Numbered from the stretch's first letter, positions 11,242 through 20,928 are shown. The stretch: 50,832 bases of DNA from Actinokineospora pegani (GCF_009745975.1 NZ_WHOL01000052.1:1-50832), one strand, 5' to 3'. Numbers and translations are program-made. The notes: generated from the letters alone by a model not told the origin.

Positions 11242-12339
11242 TCAGCTCGTCCGGCGCCAGCGGATCCCCGCCTCGAGGAAGCCGTCGATGTCGCCGTCGA
11301 GGACGGCGGCGGGGTTGCCGATCTCGTGGTCGGTGCGCAGGTCCTTGACCATCTGGTACGGGTGCAGGACGTAGGAGCGCATCTGGTTGCCCCACGAGCC
11401 CGAGGACGAGTCCTTGAGCGCGTCCATCTTGGCCTGCTCCTCCTGCCTGCGGCGCTCGAGCAGCTTGGCCTGCAGCACGGCCATCGCCGAGGCCTTGTTC
11501 TGGAGCTGGGAGCGCTCGTTCTGGCAGGAGACGACGATGCCGGTCGGGATGTGGGTGAGGCGGACGGCGGAGTCGGTCGTGTTGACGCCCTGGCCACCGG
11601 GGCCCGAGGAGCGGTACACGTCGACGCGCAACTCCTTCTCGTCGACCTCGATGTGGTCGGTCGTCTCCACGACCGGGGCGACCTCGACCGCGGCGAAGGA
11701 GGTCTGGCGGCGGCCCTGGTTGTCGAACGGCGAGATCCGGACCAGCCGGTGGGTGCCCTGCTCGACCGAGAGCGTGCCGTAGGCGTAGGGGGCGGTGACC
11801 TTGAAGGTCGCCGACTTGATCCCCGCCTCCTCGGCGTAGTGGGTCTCGTAGACCTCGGTCGGGTAGCCGTGGCGCTCGGACCAGCGGATGTACATCCGCA
11901 TGAGCATCTCGGCGAAGTCGGCGGCGTCGACGCCACCGGCCTCGGAGCGGATGGTCAGCAGCGCGTCGCGCACGTCGTACTCGCCGGAGAGCAGGGTGCG
12001 CACCTCGAGCGAGGCGATGTCGGCGCGCAGCTTCTCGCGCTCGACGTCGGCCTCGGCCTCGGACTCGGCGTCCCCGCCCTCCTCGGCCAGCTCGTACATC
12101 ACCGGGAGGTCGTCGAGGCGGGCGCGCAGCTCCGCGATGCGGCGCAGCTCACCCTGGCGGTGCGAGAGCCGGGAGGTGATCTTCTGCGCCGCCTCGGGGT
12201 CGTCCCACAGGTCAGGGGCCGCAGCCTGCTTCTCCAGCTCGGCGATCTCCGCGCGCAAGCTGTCGAGGTCGATGACGCCCTCGACTCCGGTGAGCGTGGC
12301 GGACAGGTCCTTGAGGTCAGCGGCGACGTCCGGGTTCAC
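11242..12339 (-). CDS. prfB: Peptide chain release factor 2
   Basis: 365 residues. RF2 recognises UGA and UAA stop codons. The recognition tripeptide SPF is in [16 protein letters not shown], and the catalytic GGQ is in [17 protein letters not shown]. Codons run in one frame from ATG 12339 without an internal TGA, so the autoregulatory +1 frameshift of enterobacterial prfB is absent, as in most actinobacteria. The coiled-coil domain 1 covers about residues 25-110. It heads the minus-strand cluster with ftsE, ftsX and smpB; a 124-bp gap separates it from ftsE. Confidence 0.97.
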   Translation of the reverse strand: MNPDVAADLKDLSATLTGVEGVIDLDSLRAEIAELEKQAAAPDLWDDPEAAQKITSRLSHRQGELRRIAELRARLDDLPVMYELAEEGGDAESEAEADVEREKLRADIASLEVRTLLSGEYDVRDALLTIRSEAGGVDAADFAEMLMRMYIRWSERHGYPTEVYETHYAEEAGIKSATFKVTAPYAYGTLSVEQGTHRLVRISPFDNQGRRQTSFAAVEVAPVVETTDHIEVDEKELRVDVYRSSGPGGQGVNTTDSAVRLTHIPTGIVVSCQNERSQLQNKASAMAVLQAKLLERRRQEEQAKMDALKDSSSGSWGNQMRSYVLHPYQMVKDLRTDHEIGNPAAVLDGDIDGFLEAGIRWRRTS

Positions 12340-12380
12340 GTCCGCAGAGGTTACGCGGACGCGGCCGCCGCCGCTGCGGC

Positions 12381-12401
12381 GGTGGGGGCATTTCCCCCAC
12401 C
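12381..12401 (-). terminator. Hairpin after the PadR-like gene
   Basis: GGTGGGGG (12381-12388) pairs with CCCCCACC (12394-12401) around CATTT, 26 bp downstream of the stop at 12427 and before prfB. It probably separates the two transcripts. Confidence 0.55.
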
Positions 12402-12426
12402 ACCCTCGACCACGCGAGCCCCGCGG

Positions 12427-12927
12427 TCAGGCCTTGGGGATGGAGTCCAGCAGCTTGAGCACGGCCTTGGCGCGCGCGACGCCGAACTCGGCGATCGCCT
12501 TCCCGTACTGGTCCTCGGCCACCTTGACCGCCGCGCGGGCCGCGTCGTGCTCGGCGGCGTAGGCGGCCTTGGCCGAGTCGATCAGCGCGGTCCGCTGCTT
12601 GGCCGTCAGCGTGTTGGCGTGCACCAGGCGCAGGATGAGCGGGCTGCGCAGGTGGTCGGGGCCGGGCTCGCTGGCCAGCCACGCCTTGAAGGCCTTCTTG
12701 CCCGCGGCGGTGATGACGTACTGCTGGCTCGACCGGGGGCCCTGCTTGCCGAGGCGGACCAGGCCGTCCTCGGCGAGCGCGGGCAGCTCGCGGTAGACCT
12801 GGCTGCGCGTGACGCTGAAGAAGGAGCCGAAGCGTTCGCGCGCGACCGCGACGAGCTGCCCTCCGGTCTGGGGGCCCTCGTGCAGCAGGCCGAGGAGAGC
12901 GGCTGCGGTTGCGTTCAATTCAGACAC
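12427..12927 (-). CDS. PadR-family transcriptional regulator
   Basis: 166 residues from GTG 12927. The N-terminal winged helix (about 1-85) has the PadR pattern: ALLGLLHEGPQTGGQL, then SVTRSQVYRELPALAEDGLV as the recognition helix region and QQYVITAAGKKAFKAWL as the wing. A C-terminal alpha-helical dimerisation region (about 95-160) is rich in Ala and charged residues. The effector is unknown. A longer in-frame ORF reaches 13098 but reads as low-complexity non-coding sequence. Three copies of a GTCCAC-type element lie just upstream and may be its own operator. No obvious target gene is adjacent other than prfB behind it and the divergent peptide transporter. Confidence 0.85.
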   Translation of the reverse strand: MSELNATAAALLGLLHEGPQTGGQLVAVARERFGSFFSVTRSQVYRELPALAEDGLVRLGKQGPRSSQQYVITAAGKKAFKAWLASEPGPDHLRSPLILRLVHANTLTAKQRTALIDSAKAAYAAEHDAARAAVKVAEDQYGKAIAEFGVARAKAVLKLLDSIPKA

Positions 12928-12930
12928 GCC

Positions 12931-12992
12931 GTCCACGGTGCCACGCCGGCGCGGCGCTGTCCACAGTGGCCACGTCGTTTGGTCCACAATGG
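12931..12992. promoter_or_regulatory. Three direct repeats upstream of the PadR-like gene
   Basis: GTCCACGGTG at 12931, GTCCACAGTGG at 12959 and GTCCACAATGG at 12982 are spaced 28 and 23 bases apart. They lie immediately upstream of the GTG start, where an autoregulatory operator or promoter would be. No PadR site with known consensus is recognised, so the role is inferred from position and repetition only. Confidence 0.4.
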
Positions 12993-13202
12993 CTGATCGC
13001 GCTCCGGCACGACCGAGGGCCGTCGCGTGCCACCGAACAGACCAATCCCGACGGCCCGTCCGGAGCAAGATCGGACAGTCGCACGTGGACGTGATCACCG
13101 CACTGCCCTGAACGAGTGGATCGCCGTACGCCGCACTACCCGTTCAGACCAATCGCGGAAAACCCGGAACACCCGTCCGAAATCCGCCGAACGAGACCTG
13201 AA

Positions 13203-13218
13203 TGTGACTCACGTCACC
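13203..13218. promoter_or_regulatory. CRP/FNR-like operator upstream of the peptide transporter
   Basis: TGTGA-CTCACG-TCACC matches the TGTGA-N6-TCACA consensus of Crp/GlxR-type regulators at 9 of 10 half-site bases. It lies 210 bp before dppB and about 90 bp before the small ORF at 13308. A TAGGTT hexamer at 13249-13254 is a possible -10 element. GlxR/Crp control of nutrient importers is common in actinobacteria; the link here is inference. Confidence 0.5.
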
Positions 13219-13307
13219 GATTTTACCGTGCCTGAACCCGGCAGATATTAGGTTGTGCAACAGACGCGCTCCTGTTACCGGATTCCTCACCAAAGTAGGT
13301 AGCTTGC

Positions 13308-13403
13308 ATGTCCGCCACGGCTGAGTGCCCGTTTCCCGGGGGGCGGGCCCGCCCGCGGCGCGGCGGCTCATCCCGCGGCGGTGGCGCCACCGGGCACCAC
13401 TGA
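13308..13403 (+). CDS. Possible 31-codon leader ORF before dppB
   Basis: An ATG with AGGTAG six bases upstream opens a 31-residue reading frame, MSATAECPFPGGRARPRRGG..., ending at TGA 13401-13403, 24 bp before the dppB GTG. It contains one Cys in a CPF context and is very Arg/Gly-rich. Short leader peptides before uptake operons are common in actinobacteria and some act in attenuation. I see no clear terminator structure here, so this could also be chance. Conservation in relatives is the test. Confidence 0.35.
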   Translation: MSATAECPFPGGRARPRRGGSSRGGGATGHH

Positions 13404-13427
13404 CCTACCGGGAAAGGCTGGACCGGC

Positions 13428-14402
13428 GTGATCGGTTTCCTCGTCCGGCGCTTGGCGAACTACGTCGTCCTGTGCCTGGTGGCGACATTCCTCGCGTTCG
13501 CGCTCGCGTCGACGACGTTCGACCCGATCGCCGTCCTCGAACAGCGCAACCCGCCGCCGCCCGCCGCCGTGCTGGACGCCAAGCGCGAGGCGCTGCGCCT
13601 CGACGAGCCGATCCCGCAGCGCTTCCTGAGCTGGGTCGGCGGCGTGGTCCACGGCGACTTCGGGCGGACCGTGACCGACCGGCCGGTCGCCGACGAACTG
13701 CCCCGCCGGGCCGGGGTGAGCCTGCGGCTGTTCCTGGTCGGTGTGGTGCTCGGCGTGGTGTTCGGCGTCATCCTCGGCGTGGTCAGCGCGATCCGGCAGT
13801 ACAAGCTCAGCGATTACCTGGCGACGCTGTTCTCGTTCATCATCCTGTCGACACCGGTGTTCGTCCTCGGCACGCTGCTCAAGCAGCCCGCCCAGTCGTT
13901 CAACGAGCTGATCGGCACCAACTACCTGCAGACGCTGGGCGAGTCGACCCCCGGCTTCGACGGCAGTTGGTTCGCCTCGCTCGGCGACCGGCTGCGCTAC
14001 CTGATCGTGCCGACCGCGACCATCGCGCTGGGACAGATCGCCTACTACAGCCGCTACCAGCGCAGCGCCATGCTCGACGTGCTCGGCAGCGATTTCCTGC
14101 GCACCGCCCAGGCCAAGGGCCTTACCCGGCGGCGGGCGCTGTTCAAGCACGGCCTGCGCACCGCGCTGATCCCGATGGCCACGCTGTTCGCCTTCGGCTT
14201 CGGCCTGCTCATCACCGGCGGCACGTTCACCGAGCGGATCTTCGGCTGGTACGGGATGGGCGACTGGCTCGTGGTCGGCGTGGCCACCCAGGACGCCAAC
14301 ATCGTCGCCACGGTCACGCTGTTCATCGCCGTGCTGGTGCTCGTCTCCGGCTGGCTGTCCGATGTGCTCTACGCCGCGCTGGACCCGCGGGTCCGGGTTT
14401 GA
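13428..14402 (+). CDS. dppB: Peptide ABC transporter permease, DppB type
   Basis: 324 residues from GTG 13428, preceded by GGAAAGG. This is an inner-membrane permease of the dipeptide/oligopeptide/nickel class. TM1 is at about residues 9-29, there is a periplasmic loop to about 95, and five further helices follow. The EAA coupling loop is seen in DFLRTAQAKGLTRRRALFKHGLRTAL. The C-terminus ends LYAALDPRVRV, the usual DppB ending. It is first of a tight operon (gaps of 16, -4, 53 and -1 bases) with dppC, the fused ATPase gene and the binding protein. Substrate specificity (peptides, heme or other) cannot be read from the sequence. Confidence 0.93.
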   Translation: MIGFLVRRLANYVVLCLVATFLAFALASTTFDPIAVLEQRNPPPPAAVLDAKREALRLDEPIPQRFLSWVGGVVHGDFGRTVTDRPVADELPRRAGVSLRLFLVGVVLGVVFGVILGVVSAIRQYKLSDYLATLFSFIILSTPVFVLGTLLKQPAQSFNELIGTNYLQTLGESTPGFDGSWFASLGDRLRYLIVPTATIALGQIAYYSRYQRSAMLDVLGSDFLRTAQAKGLTRRRALFKHGLRTALIPMATLFAFGFGLLITGGTFTERIFGWYGMGDWLVVGVATQDANIVATVTLFIAVLVLVSGWLSDVLYAALDPRVRV

Positions 14403-14418
14403 GGGCAGGGAACAACTC

Positions 14419-15372
14419 ATGACTGTCACCGACGACGGCGCCGCCACCGCCTCCCCCGTCGACCCCACCCCCGTCACCGAGCGCACGCCCAGCCGGGGCA
14501 AGCTCGTGCTGCGCCGCTTCCTGCGCCGCAAGTCCGCGCTCTTCGGCCTCGTCGTGGTCGTGCTGCTCTACGCGGTCGCGTTCTCGTACCCGCTGTTCTC
14601 GCCGTGGGACTACGCCGTGCCGGACTACCTGGCGTTCCTGACCCCGCCGGACGGCTCGCACTGGTTCGGCACGACCAAGATCGGCGAGGACGTCTTCGCC
14701 CAGGTGATGCGCGGGCTGCAGAAGTCGCTGACGATCGGCCTGCTGGTCGGGCTGCTGTCGACCTCGCTGGCCGCGGTCGTCGGCGCGGTGGCGGGCTACT
14801 TCGGCGGCTGGGTCGACCGGGTCCTGATGTGGCTGGTCGACCTGCTGCTGGTGCTGCCGTCGTTCCTGATCATCGCGGTGGCCTCGCCCGCCTTCAAGGG
14901 CGAGAGCTGGCTGATCTTCGTGGTGCTGCTGGCCGGGTTCTCCTGGATGATCACCGCCAGGATCGTGCGCGGCATGACGCTGACCCTGCGCGAGCGCGAG
15001 TACGTCAAGGCCGCGCGGTTCATGGGGCAGAGCCCGCTGCGCGTCATCGCCAAGCACATCGTGCCGAACATGGCCTCGCTGCTGATCATCGATGCGACCA
15101 TCACCGTGGGCGCGGCGGTGCTGGCCGAGACGGGGCTGAGCTTCTTCGGCTTCGGCGTGCAGCCGCCGGACGTCTCGCTGGGCACGCTGATCGCCTCCGG
15201 CACCGAGTCCGCCATCACCTACCCCTGGCTGTTCTACTTCCCCGCCGGGTTCCTGGTGGTGTTCGTGCTGGCGGTGAACCTGTTCGGCGACGGCCTGCGC
15301 GACGCGCTGGACCCGTCGGCGGCGGGCAGCCGCAAGCGGGAGAAGAAGATCGACAAGGGGGAGCGGGCATGA
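14419..15372 (+). CDS. dppC: Peptide ABC transporter permease, DppC type
   Basis: 317 residues. The cytoplasmic N-terminus (about 45 residues, [19 protein letters not shown]) is the OppC_N segment. It is followed by TM1, a periplasmic segment containing [13 protein letters not shown], and five more TM helices with the EAA loop [21 protein letters not shown]. The end ([15 protein letters not shown]) is family-typical. The stop TGA overlaps the ATG of the ATPase gene (ATGA), so translation is coupled. It partners DppB to form the membrane channel. Confidence 0.93.
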   Translation: MTVTDDGAATASPVDPTPVTERTPSRGKLVLRRFLRRKSALFGLVVVVLLYAVAFSYPLFSPWDYAVPDYLAFLTPPDGSHWFGTTKIGEDVFAQVMRGLQKSLTIGLLVGLLSTSLAAVVGAVAGYFGGWVDRVLMWLVDLLLVLPSFLIIAVASPAFKGESWLIFVVLLAGFSWMITARIVRGMTLTLREREYVKAARFMGQSPLRVIAKHIVPNMASLLIIDATITVGAAVLAETGLSFFGFGVQPPDVSLGTLIASGTESAITYPWLFYFPAGFLVVFVLAVNLFGDGLRDALDPSAAGSRKREKKIDKGERA

Positions 15373-17468
15373 CCGCGGCCGACAAGCCGTTCGACGGGCC
15401 GGTTCTCGAGGTCGACGACCTGCGCGTGTCGTTCCCCAGCGAGGACGGGCGGGTCACCGCCGTGCGCGGACTGGGCTACGCGGTGTCCCCCGGCGAGGTG
15501 CTGGGCATCGTGGGCGAGTCCGGCTCGGGCAAGTCGGTGTCCTCGCTGGCGGTCATGGGGCTGCTGCCGGACTCGGCCAGGGTCACCGGATCGATCCGGT
15601 TCCAGGGCCGCGAGCTGCTGGGCCTGGGCGACGCGGAGCTCTCCCGGCTGCGCGGGCGCCGGGTGTCGATGGTGTTCCAGGACCCGCTCTCGGCGCTGAC
15701 CCCGGTGTACACCGTCGGCGACCAGATCGCTGAGGCGCTGCTGGCCCACGGCCGGGGCCGGGTGTCCAAGCAGCAGGCGGCCAACCGGGCGGTGGAGCTG
15801 CTAGACCTCGTCGGCATCCCGAACGCCCGCGAGCGGGCCAAGGCGTTCCCGCACGAGTTCTCCGGCGGCATGCGCCAGCGCGCGGTCATCGCCATCGCGA
15901 TCGCCAACGACCCCGACCTGATCATCGCCGACGAGCCGACCACCGCGCTCGACGTCACCGTGCAGGCCCAGGTGCTCGAGGTGCTCAAGACCGCCCAGGA
16001 GGTCACCGGTGCGGGCATCGTCATCATCACCCACGACCTGGGCGTCGTCGCCGGGTTCGCCGACCGGCTGATGGTGATGTACGCCGGGCGGGCGGTGGAG
16101 ACCGGCCAGGTGGACGAGGTCTACACCCGGCCGCGGATGCCCTACACCCTGGGCCTGCTCGGCTCGATCCCCCGGCTCGACGCGGCCGAGAAGCAGCCGC
16201 TGGTGCCGATCGAGGGCCAGCCGCCGTCGCTGACCGACCTGCCGCCCGGCTGCCCGTTCGCCCCGCGCTGCCCGATGGTCGTCGACGCCTGCCTGACCGA
16301 GGAGCCGCCGCTGTCGCTGGTGGGCGCGGTCGGGGCGGGTGAGGAGCACCGGGCCGCGTGCATCCGCAGCGCCGACATCGCCGAGCGCGATCCCGCCGCC
16401 GCGGAGGTCTTCGGCGTGGCGACCATCGGCGAGCCCGCGATCGCCGCCGTGCCGCGGGCCGAGCGCGAGGTCGTGCTGTCGGTCGAGGACCTGGTGAAGT
16501 CCTTCCCGGTCACCAAGGGCACGGTGTTCCGGCGCCGGGTCGGCGAGGTGCGCGCGGTCGACGGCATCAGCTTCGACATCCGCGCGGGTGAGACGCTGGG
16601 CCTGGTCGGCGAGTCCGGCTGCGGCAAGACCACCACGCTGATGGAGATCCTGGGCTTGGACAAGCTGATGGGCGGGCGGATCAGCGTCCTGGGCGAGCCG
16701 ACCGACCGGCTGGACAAGGCCAGGCGCAAGGCCATCCGCCGCGACCTGCAGGTGGTGTTCCAGGACCCGCAGGCCTCGCTCGACCCGAGAATGCCGATCA
16801 GCGACGTGCTGGCCGAGCCGATGCAGGTGCACGGGTTCAGCGCCGCGCGCATCGCCGAGCGGGTGCCTGCGCTGCTGGACCTGGTCGGCCTGCGCCGCGA
16901 GCACGGCAGCCGCTACCCCGCCGAGTTCTCCGGCGGGCAGCGCCAGCGGATCGGCATCGCCCGCGCGCTGGCGCTGCGGCCCCGGCTGATCGTGCTCGAC
17001 GAGCCGGTGTCCGCGCTGGACGTGTCCATCCAGGCCGGTGTGATCAACCTGCTCGACGAGCTCAAGGCCGAGCTGGGCCTGTCGTACCTGTTCGTCGCGC
17101 ACGACCTGTCGGTGGTGCGCCACATCGCCGACCGGGTCGCGGTGATGTACCTGGGCAAGATCGTCGAGATCGGCGAGGTGGACCGGGTGTTCGCCGCCCC
17201 GGAGCACCCCTACACCCAGGCGCTGCTCTCGGCCATCCCGATCCCGGACCCGGCCAAGGAGCGCGTGCGCGAGCGGATCATCCTGACCGGCGACCTGCCC
17301 AGCCCGGCGGACCCGCCGACCGGCTGCCGCTTCCACACCCGCTGCTTCGTCTACGCGGCCATGCCCGAGGACAGGCGGTCGGTGTGCGTGGACACCGAGC
17401 CCGCCCTGAACGGGTCCGGCGACCACTCCTCGGCGTGCCACTTCGCGCGGTCCCGAGAGGTCGTCTGA
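15369..17468 (+). CDS. dppD: Fused DppD-DppF ATPase of peptide ABC transporter
   Basis: 699 residues, about twice a single subunit, carrying two complete ATPase halves. Half 1 has Walker A GESGSGKS (49-56), signature [12 protein letters not shown], Walker [14 protein letters not shown] and the oligopeptide-type C-terminal motif [11 protein letters not shown]. After a linker (about 350-375), half 2 has Walker A GESGCGKT (about 414-421), signature [12 protein letters not shown], Walker [14 protein letters not shown] and a second C-terminal motif with CRFHTRC. Fusion of DppD and DppF fixes a 1:1 heterodimer and is common in actinobacteria. ATG 15369 overlaps the dppC stop. The conserved Cys clusters after each half resemble those that bind an Fe-S cluster in some DppD proteins. 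Confidence 0.93.
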   Translation: MTAADKPFDGPVLEVDDLRVSFPSEDGRVTAVRGLGYAVSPGEVLGIVGESGSGKSVSSLAVMGLLPDSARVTGSIRFQGRELLGLGDAELSRLRGRRVSMVFQDPLSALTPVYTVGDQIAEALLAHGRGRVSKQQAANRAVELLDLVGIPNARERAKAFPHEFSGGMRQRAVIAIAIANDPDLIIADEPTTALDVTVQAQVLEVLKTAQEVTGAGIVIITHDLGVVAGFADRLMVMYAGRAVETGQVDEVYTRPRMPYTLGLLGSIPRLDAAEKQPLVPIEGQPPSLTDLPPGCPFAPRCPMVVDACLTEEPPLSLVGAVGAGEEHRAACIRSADIAERDPAAAEVFGVATIGEPAIAAVPRAEREVVLSVEDLVKSFPVTKGTVFRRRVGEVRAVDGISFDIRAGETLGLVGESGCGKTTTLMEILGLDKLMGGRISVLGEPTDRLDKARRKAIRRDLQVVFQDPQASLDPRMPISDVLAEPMQVHGFSAARIAERVPALLDLVGLRREHGSRYPAEFSGGQRQRIGIARALALRPRLIVLDEPVSALDVSIQAGVINLLDELKAELGLSYLFVAHDLSVVRHIADRVAVMYLGKIVEIGEVDRVFAAPEHPYTQALLSAIPIPDPAKERVRERIILTGDLPSPADPPTGCRFHTRCFVYAAMPEDRRSVCVDTEPALNGSGDHSSACHFARSREVV

Positions 17469-17521
17469 CCCCGTCAGTTTCGCGGCTGCCCCGAAGGCCG
17501 CACTAGTGAGAGGACTCAACC

Positions 17522-19201
17522 GTGAGTCGGAGGAACTGGGTGGCCCTGGCCGCCCCGCTGACGGCGGCGGCGCTCGCGCTGAGCGCGTGCGGCGGCTCGT
17601 CGGACGACCCGCAGGGGCAGGCCCCGCCCGCCGAGCAGGGGAGCTGGGACATCAACGAGGTGGACCCCGCCGCGCTGACCGACGGCGGCGAGCTCAAGTG
17701 GCCGGTGGACCAGTTGCCGGACAACTGGAACATGAACCACGTCAACGGTGCGCTGGTCGACGGCAAGCACATCCTCGACGCCATCATGCCGAAGCTGCAC
17801 CTCGCCGACAAGGCGGGCAAGATCCAGGTGAACGGGGACTACCTGGAGTCCGCGACGCTGACCTCCCAGGACCCGCAGGTGGTCACCTACAAGCTCAACC
17901 CGCTAGCCAAGTGGAACGACGGGACGCCGTTCTCCTGGACGGACTTCGACGCCCAGGCCAAGGCGCTCAACGGGTCCAACACCGAGTTCTCGGTGGCGTC
18001 CACCACCGGCTATGAGGACATCGAGAAGGTCGAGCAGGGCGCGTCGGCGCAGGAGGTGAAGGTCACCTTCAAGCAGAAGTTCAGCGAGTGGACCTCCCTG
18101 TTCACCCCGCTCTACCCGGCGTCGCTGAACTCCACCCCCGCTGAGTTCAACACCGGCTGGCAGAGCGCGCCCAAGGTCACCGCGGGCGCGTTCAAGGTGG
18201 AGACGATCGACCAGACCGCGAAGCTGGTCACCCTGGTGCGCGACGACGCGTGGTGGGGCGCCAAGCCCAAGCTGGAGAAAATCACCTTCCGGGTGGTCGA
18301 GCGCGCCGCCCTGGCCGACTCGCTGGCCAGCGGTGCGATCGACTTCTACACCATCGGCTCCAGCGTCGACCTGTTCCAGCGGGCCAAGGCCATCACGGGC
18401 GCGACGGTGCGCCAAGCGCCGGGGAAGCAGTACAACCAGTTGACCTTCAACGGGGCCCCCACCTCCATCCTGGCCGACCGAGCGCTGCGGGTGGCCGTCT
18501 CCAAGGCCCTCGACCCGATGGTGTTCGCCAAGGGCATCCTGGGCCCGATCTCGACCGACCCCGAGCCGCTGGGCAACCACTTCTTCCTGACCGGCACCAG
18601 CAACTACCAGGACAACTCCGCCCCGGTGAAGGCGGACAAGGAAGCCGCTCGGGCCGACCTGGACAAGCTGGGGTGGAGGCTCGAGGGCGAGTTCCGCAAG
18701 AAGGACGGCAAGCAGCTCGACATCCGGCTGCTGGGCGGCGCGGGGAACCCGATCACCGAGCAGATCTCCAAGCTGACCCAGGCGCAGCTCAAGGAGGTCG
18801 GCGTCAACGTCGTCATCGACTTGGTGCCCGGCGCGACCTTCTTCAAGGAGTACGTGATGCCCGGCAACTTCGACATGGTGGGCCTGGCCTGGCAGCAGGA
18901 CCCGTGGCCGATCAGCTCCTCGCGCGAGGTCTACTTCCTCGACCCGGACGCCAAGAAGCAGAACTTCGGTGCCATCGGCTCCGAGGAGATCAACGCCAAG
19001 CTCTTGGCGGCCAACGCCGAGTTCGACGACGCCAAGCGCGTCGCGCTGATCCAGGAGGCGGACAAGCTGATCTGGGCCGAGGGCCACCAGTTGCCGCTGT
19101 ACCTGGTGCCCGGCACCAGGGCGGTCCGCTCGACGCTGGCCAACTTCGGCAGCTTCGGCGTGGCCGACCCGGACTACACCAAGATCGGCTTCACCGGCTG
19201 A
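17522..19201 (+). CDS. dppA: Peptide-binding lipoprotein, SBP family 5
   Basis: 559 residues from GTG 17522 with GAGAGGA upstream. The signal peptide ends in lipobox LSAC (Cys about residue 22), so the protein is tethered outside the membrane and hands substrate to DppBC. Family 5 features include the early region LVDGKHILDAIMPKLH, FKLNPLAKWNDGTPFSWTDF-type ligand-lobe sequence, the internal ALRVAVSKALDP segment, and a C-terminal LYLVPGTRAVRSTLANFG. It is last of the transporter genes; its TGA overlaps the next ATG by one base. The ligand is not deducible from sequence; related proteins bind peptides, heme, nickel or sugars. Confidence 0.93.
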   Translation: MSRRNWVALAAPLTAAALALSACGGSSDDPQGQAPPAEQGSWDINEVDPAALTDGGELKWPVDQLPDNWNMNHVNGALVDGKHILDAIMPKLHLADKAGKIQVNGDYLESATLTSQDPQVVTYKLNPLAKWNDGTPFSWTDFDAQAKALNGSNTEFSVASTTGYEDIEKVEQGASAQEVKVTFKQKFSEWTSLFTPLYPASLNSTPAEFNTGWQSAPKVTAGAFKVETIDQTAKLVTLVRDDAWWGAKPKLEKITFRVVERAALADSLASGAIDFYTIGSSVDLFQRAKAITGATVRQAPGKQYNQLTFNGAPTSILADRALRVAVSKALDPMVFAKGILGPISTDPEPLGNHFFLTGTSNYQDNSAPVKADKEAARADLDKLGWRLEGEFRKKDGKQLDIRLLGGAGNPITEQISKLTQAQLKEVGVNVVIDLVPGATFFKEYVMPGNFDMVGLAWQQDPWPISSSREVYFLDPDAKKQNFGAIGSEEINAKLLAANAEFDDAKRVALIQEADKLIWAEGHQLPLYLVPGTRAVRSTLANFGSFGVADPDYTKIGFTG

Positions 19202-20115
19202 TGAGCCACACCACCGGACCGCGCGCGCTCCTCGGGGTGCGCGCGGTCCGGCACGTCGGCGCCAGGACGCTGGTGGTGCTCGCCGTCTGCGCGGTGGTGG
19301 CGCTGGTGTCCTGGCGCTCGTACGGGGCCGCTGCGGCTGAGCTGTCGGGGCTGACGGCCCGTGCGTCGGGGACCGTCGCGCCCCTGCGCCCCGGTGTCGT
19401 CCTGGCCACGTGGCCGGTCGAGGGACGGGAGGTGTCGGCGGAGGTCGCGATCGCCGTGCGCCCCCCGACCGGGCCCACCCCGGCCACCATCGCCTACTCC
19501 CCCGCCGACCCGACCCGGGCCGTGGTCCCCGGCGCGGCGCTGCTGGCCGACGCCGACCGCGCCGCGAGCGGGATCGCCTTCACCGCCGTCGTGGCGGGCC
19601 TGGTCGTCCTGGTCGACCTGTGGGCGCTGGGCAGCCGGTGGCTGGCCACCAGGGGCCCGGCGCGGCGGGTCCTGGTGCGGCGCGTCCGCGTCCAGCGGGG
19701 CCTGTTGACCCGCTCGTGGCTGGAGACCGAGTCCGGACCGGCCCGCTGGGTCCCGGTGCACTTCGACCCGGCCCTGGTCACGCTGCCGTCCCCCACCGAG
19801 GTGTCGGTGACCGGAACCCGCTGGACCTCGGTCCGCCTGCCCACCGGCGCGGTGCTGCACCCCTCCGGCCCCACCCGCGCCACCGAGCCCCGTGGCCGCC
19901 GCACCGACAACGCCACCACACCTGACCAGATCCCCCCGCCCTCGCACTGGCGCGCGTGGCGGGCAGACCTGGCCGCGGCTGCGCCCGCCCCGCTCGTCGG
20001 CTTGTTCTGGTCCTACTTGGACGCCAGCGGCTTCACCGGCTTCCTCGCGGCGACGGGCATCACCGGGGCGCTCGCGCTGTGGCTGTGGTCGGTGCGCGGT
20101 TCGGACCCGAGCTGA
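19201..20115 (+). CDS. DUF3592-like membrane protein
   Basis: 304 residues. A TM helix at about 22-42 is followed by an extracytoplasmic beta-rich segment with GTVAPLRPGVVLATWPVEG and a later IAYSPADPTRAVVPG, the pattern seen in DUF3592 proteins. Next come a second helix (about 120-142), a cytoplasmic stretch with an Arg-rich part, and two more helices near the C-terminus. The start ATG overlaps the dppA stop (TGATG), so it is co-translated with the transporter, though nothing ties its role to transport. Function unknown; the DUF3592 assignment is tentative. Confidence 0.7.
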   Translation: MSHTTGPRALLGVRAVRHVGARTLVVLAVCAVVALVSWRSYGAAAAELSGLTARASGTVAPLRPGVVLATWPVEGREVSAEVAIAVRPPTGPTPATIAYSPADPTRAVVPGAALLADADRAASGIAFTAVVAGLVVLVDLWALGSRWLATRGPARRVLVRRVRVQRGLLTRSWLETESGPARWVPVHFDPALVTLPSPTEVSVTGTRWTSVRLPTGAVLHPSGPTRATEPRGRRTDNATTPDQIPPPSHWRAWRADLAAAAPAPLVGLFWSYLDASGFTGFLAATGITGALALWLWSVRGSDPS

Positions 20116-20141
20116 GCCCGGACCGTCCCTCCACATGCGAC

Positions 20142-20170
20142 GAGGCCCCGGTCTGATCGACCGGGGCCTC
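20142..20170. terminator. Hairpin between the peptide operon and tRNA-fMet copy 1
   Basis: A perfect 12-bp stem (arm GAGGCCCCGGTC at 20142-20153, complement at 20159-20170) with a 5-base loop. It can end both the plus-strand operon and the minus-strand tRNA transcript, which lies 9 bases away. Confidence 0.8.
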
Positions 20171-20178
20171 GCGCGTTG

Positions 20179-20252
20179 TAGCGGGGACAGGATTTGAACC
20201 TGCGACCTCTGGGTTATGAGCCCAGCGAGCTACCGAGCTGCTCCACCCCGCG
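20179..20252 (-). tRNA. Initiator tRNA-fMet (CAT), copy 1
   Basis: 74 bases without an encoded CCA. Acceptor arm CGCGGGG / CCCCGCT leaves the first pair mismatched (C1 x U72), and the anticodon stem has three G-C pairs next to loop CTCATAA with anticodon CAT. Both are hallmarks of initiator rather than elongator tRNA. The T loop reads GGTTCAAATCC. A TACAGT hexamer (minus strand, 20271-20266) is a likely -10 element. It is identical in sequence to the copy at 21500-21573. Confidence 0.95.
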
Positions 20253-20281
20253 TTGGGTAAGACCAACTGTACACATCCCTG

Positions 20282-20845
20282 TCACCCCCGTTTCACAGGG
20301 GGGTCACTGAGGACGTCGACCCACGCGCCGGACCGCCAGTAGGCGCCTGCGTCCCTGGTCAGGAGCCCGGCATCGACCAGGTGGCGCCGCAGGGTCGCGT
20401 GGTCGCCGGGCGTCCCGTCGGTCCACGCCCGCAGCACCGCGTCCACCTCGCGCTCCGGAAACCGCTCCCCCGGGCTGAAACTCTGGGCGATGTGCTCGAG
20501 CACCAGCCGCCGCTTCCCGGCGGCAGCGGGCATCGCGGCCAGCTTCCCGTCCCGGAAGAAAGTCCGGATGACCGCCTCCTGGGCGGGATCGGCGTAGCCG
20601 TGGTCCTCCGGCTGCCGCGCCCCCGCCTGCGCCCTGGCGGCCTGCTTGAGCACGCCATCCCGCACGGAGAAACCGTCGGCCAACCCGGCCTCCCGCAGCT
20701 TGCCCAGGGCCTTCGCGGCGACCTTGGCGCCCAACCCGGTCCGGCGAACCACCTCGTCGAGGTCGCCCGCACCCAGCGCCAGAGCGGAGAACACCTTGAG
20801 CCGGTCCGGCTCCGCCAGCACCCGCACGACATCAGCAGCGTCCAC
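20282..20845 (-). CDS. HTH regulator with C-terminal DUF2087
   Basis: 187 residues. The N-terminal ArsR-like winged helix (about 1-70) reads MDAADVVRVLAEPDRLKVFSAL, with LGAKVAAKALGKLREAGLAD as the recognition region. The DUF2087 domain (about 90-175) has FFRDGKLAAMPAAAGKRRLVLEHIA, FSPGERFPEREVDAVLRAW and DHATLRRHLVDAGLLTRDAG, the typical pattern of that family. Probably a transcriptional regulator; effector and targets unknown. It sits upstream of tRNA copy 1 on the same strand and is divergent from the FMN reductase gene, with an 83-bp gap that could hold a shared operator. Confidence 0.85.
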   Translation of the reverse strand: MDAADVVRVLAEPDRLKVFSALALGAGDLDEVVRRTGLGAKVAAKALGKLREAGLADGFSVRDGVLKQAARAQAGARQPEDHGYADPAQEAVIRTFFRDGKLAAMPAAAGKRRLVLEHIAQSFSPGERFPEREVDAVLRAWTDGTPGDHATLRRHLVDAGLLTRDAGAYWRSGAWVDVLSDPPVKRG

Positions 20846-20928
20846 GACCGGGACCCTAGCGGCTTGACCTCCATGTTGCTCGAGGTTTTACCGTCGGCGG
20901 CGCAAGCGGGACAACGGAGGGAACCCAC

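Noticed and set aside
11242-12339. Programmed frameshift in prfB
   Set aside because: The frame is open from start to stop with no CTTTGA-type slip site.
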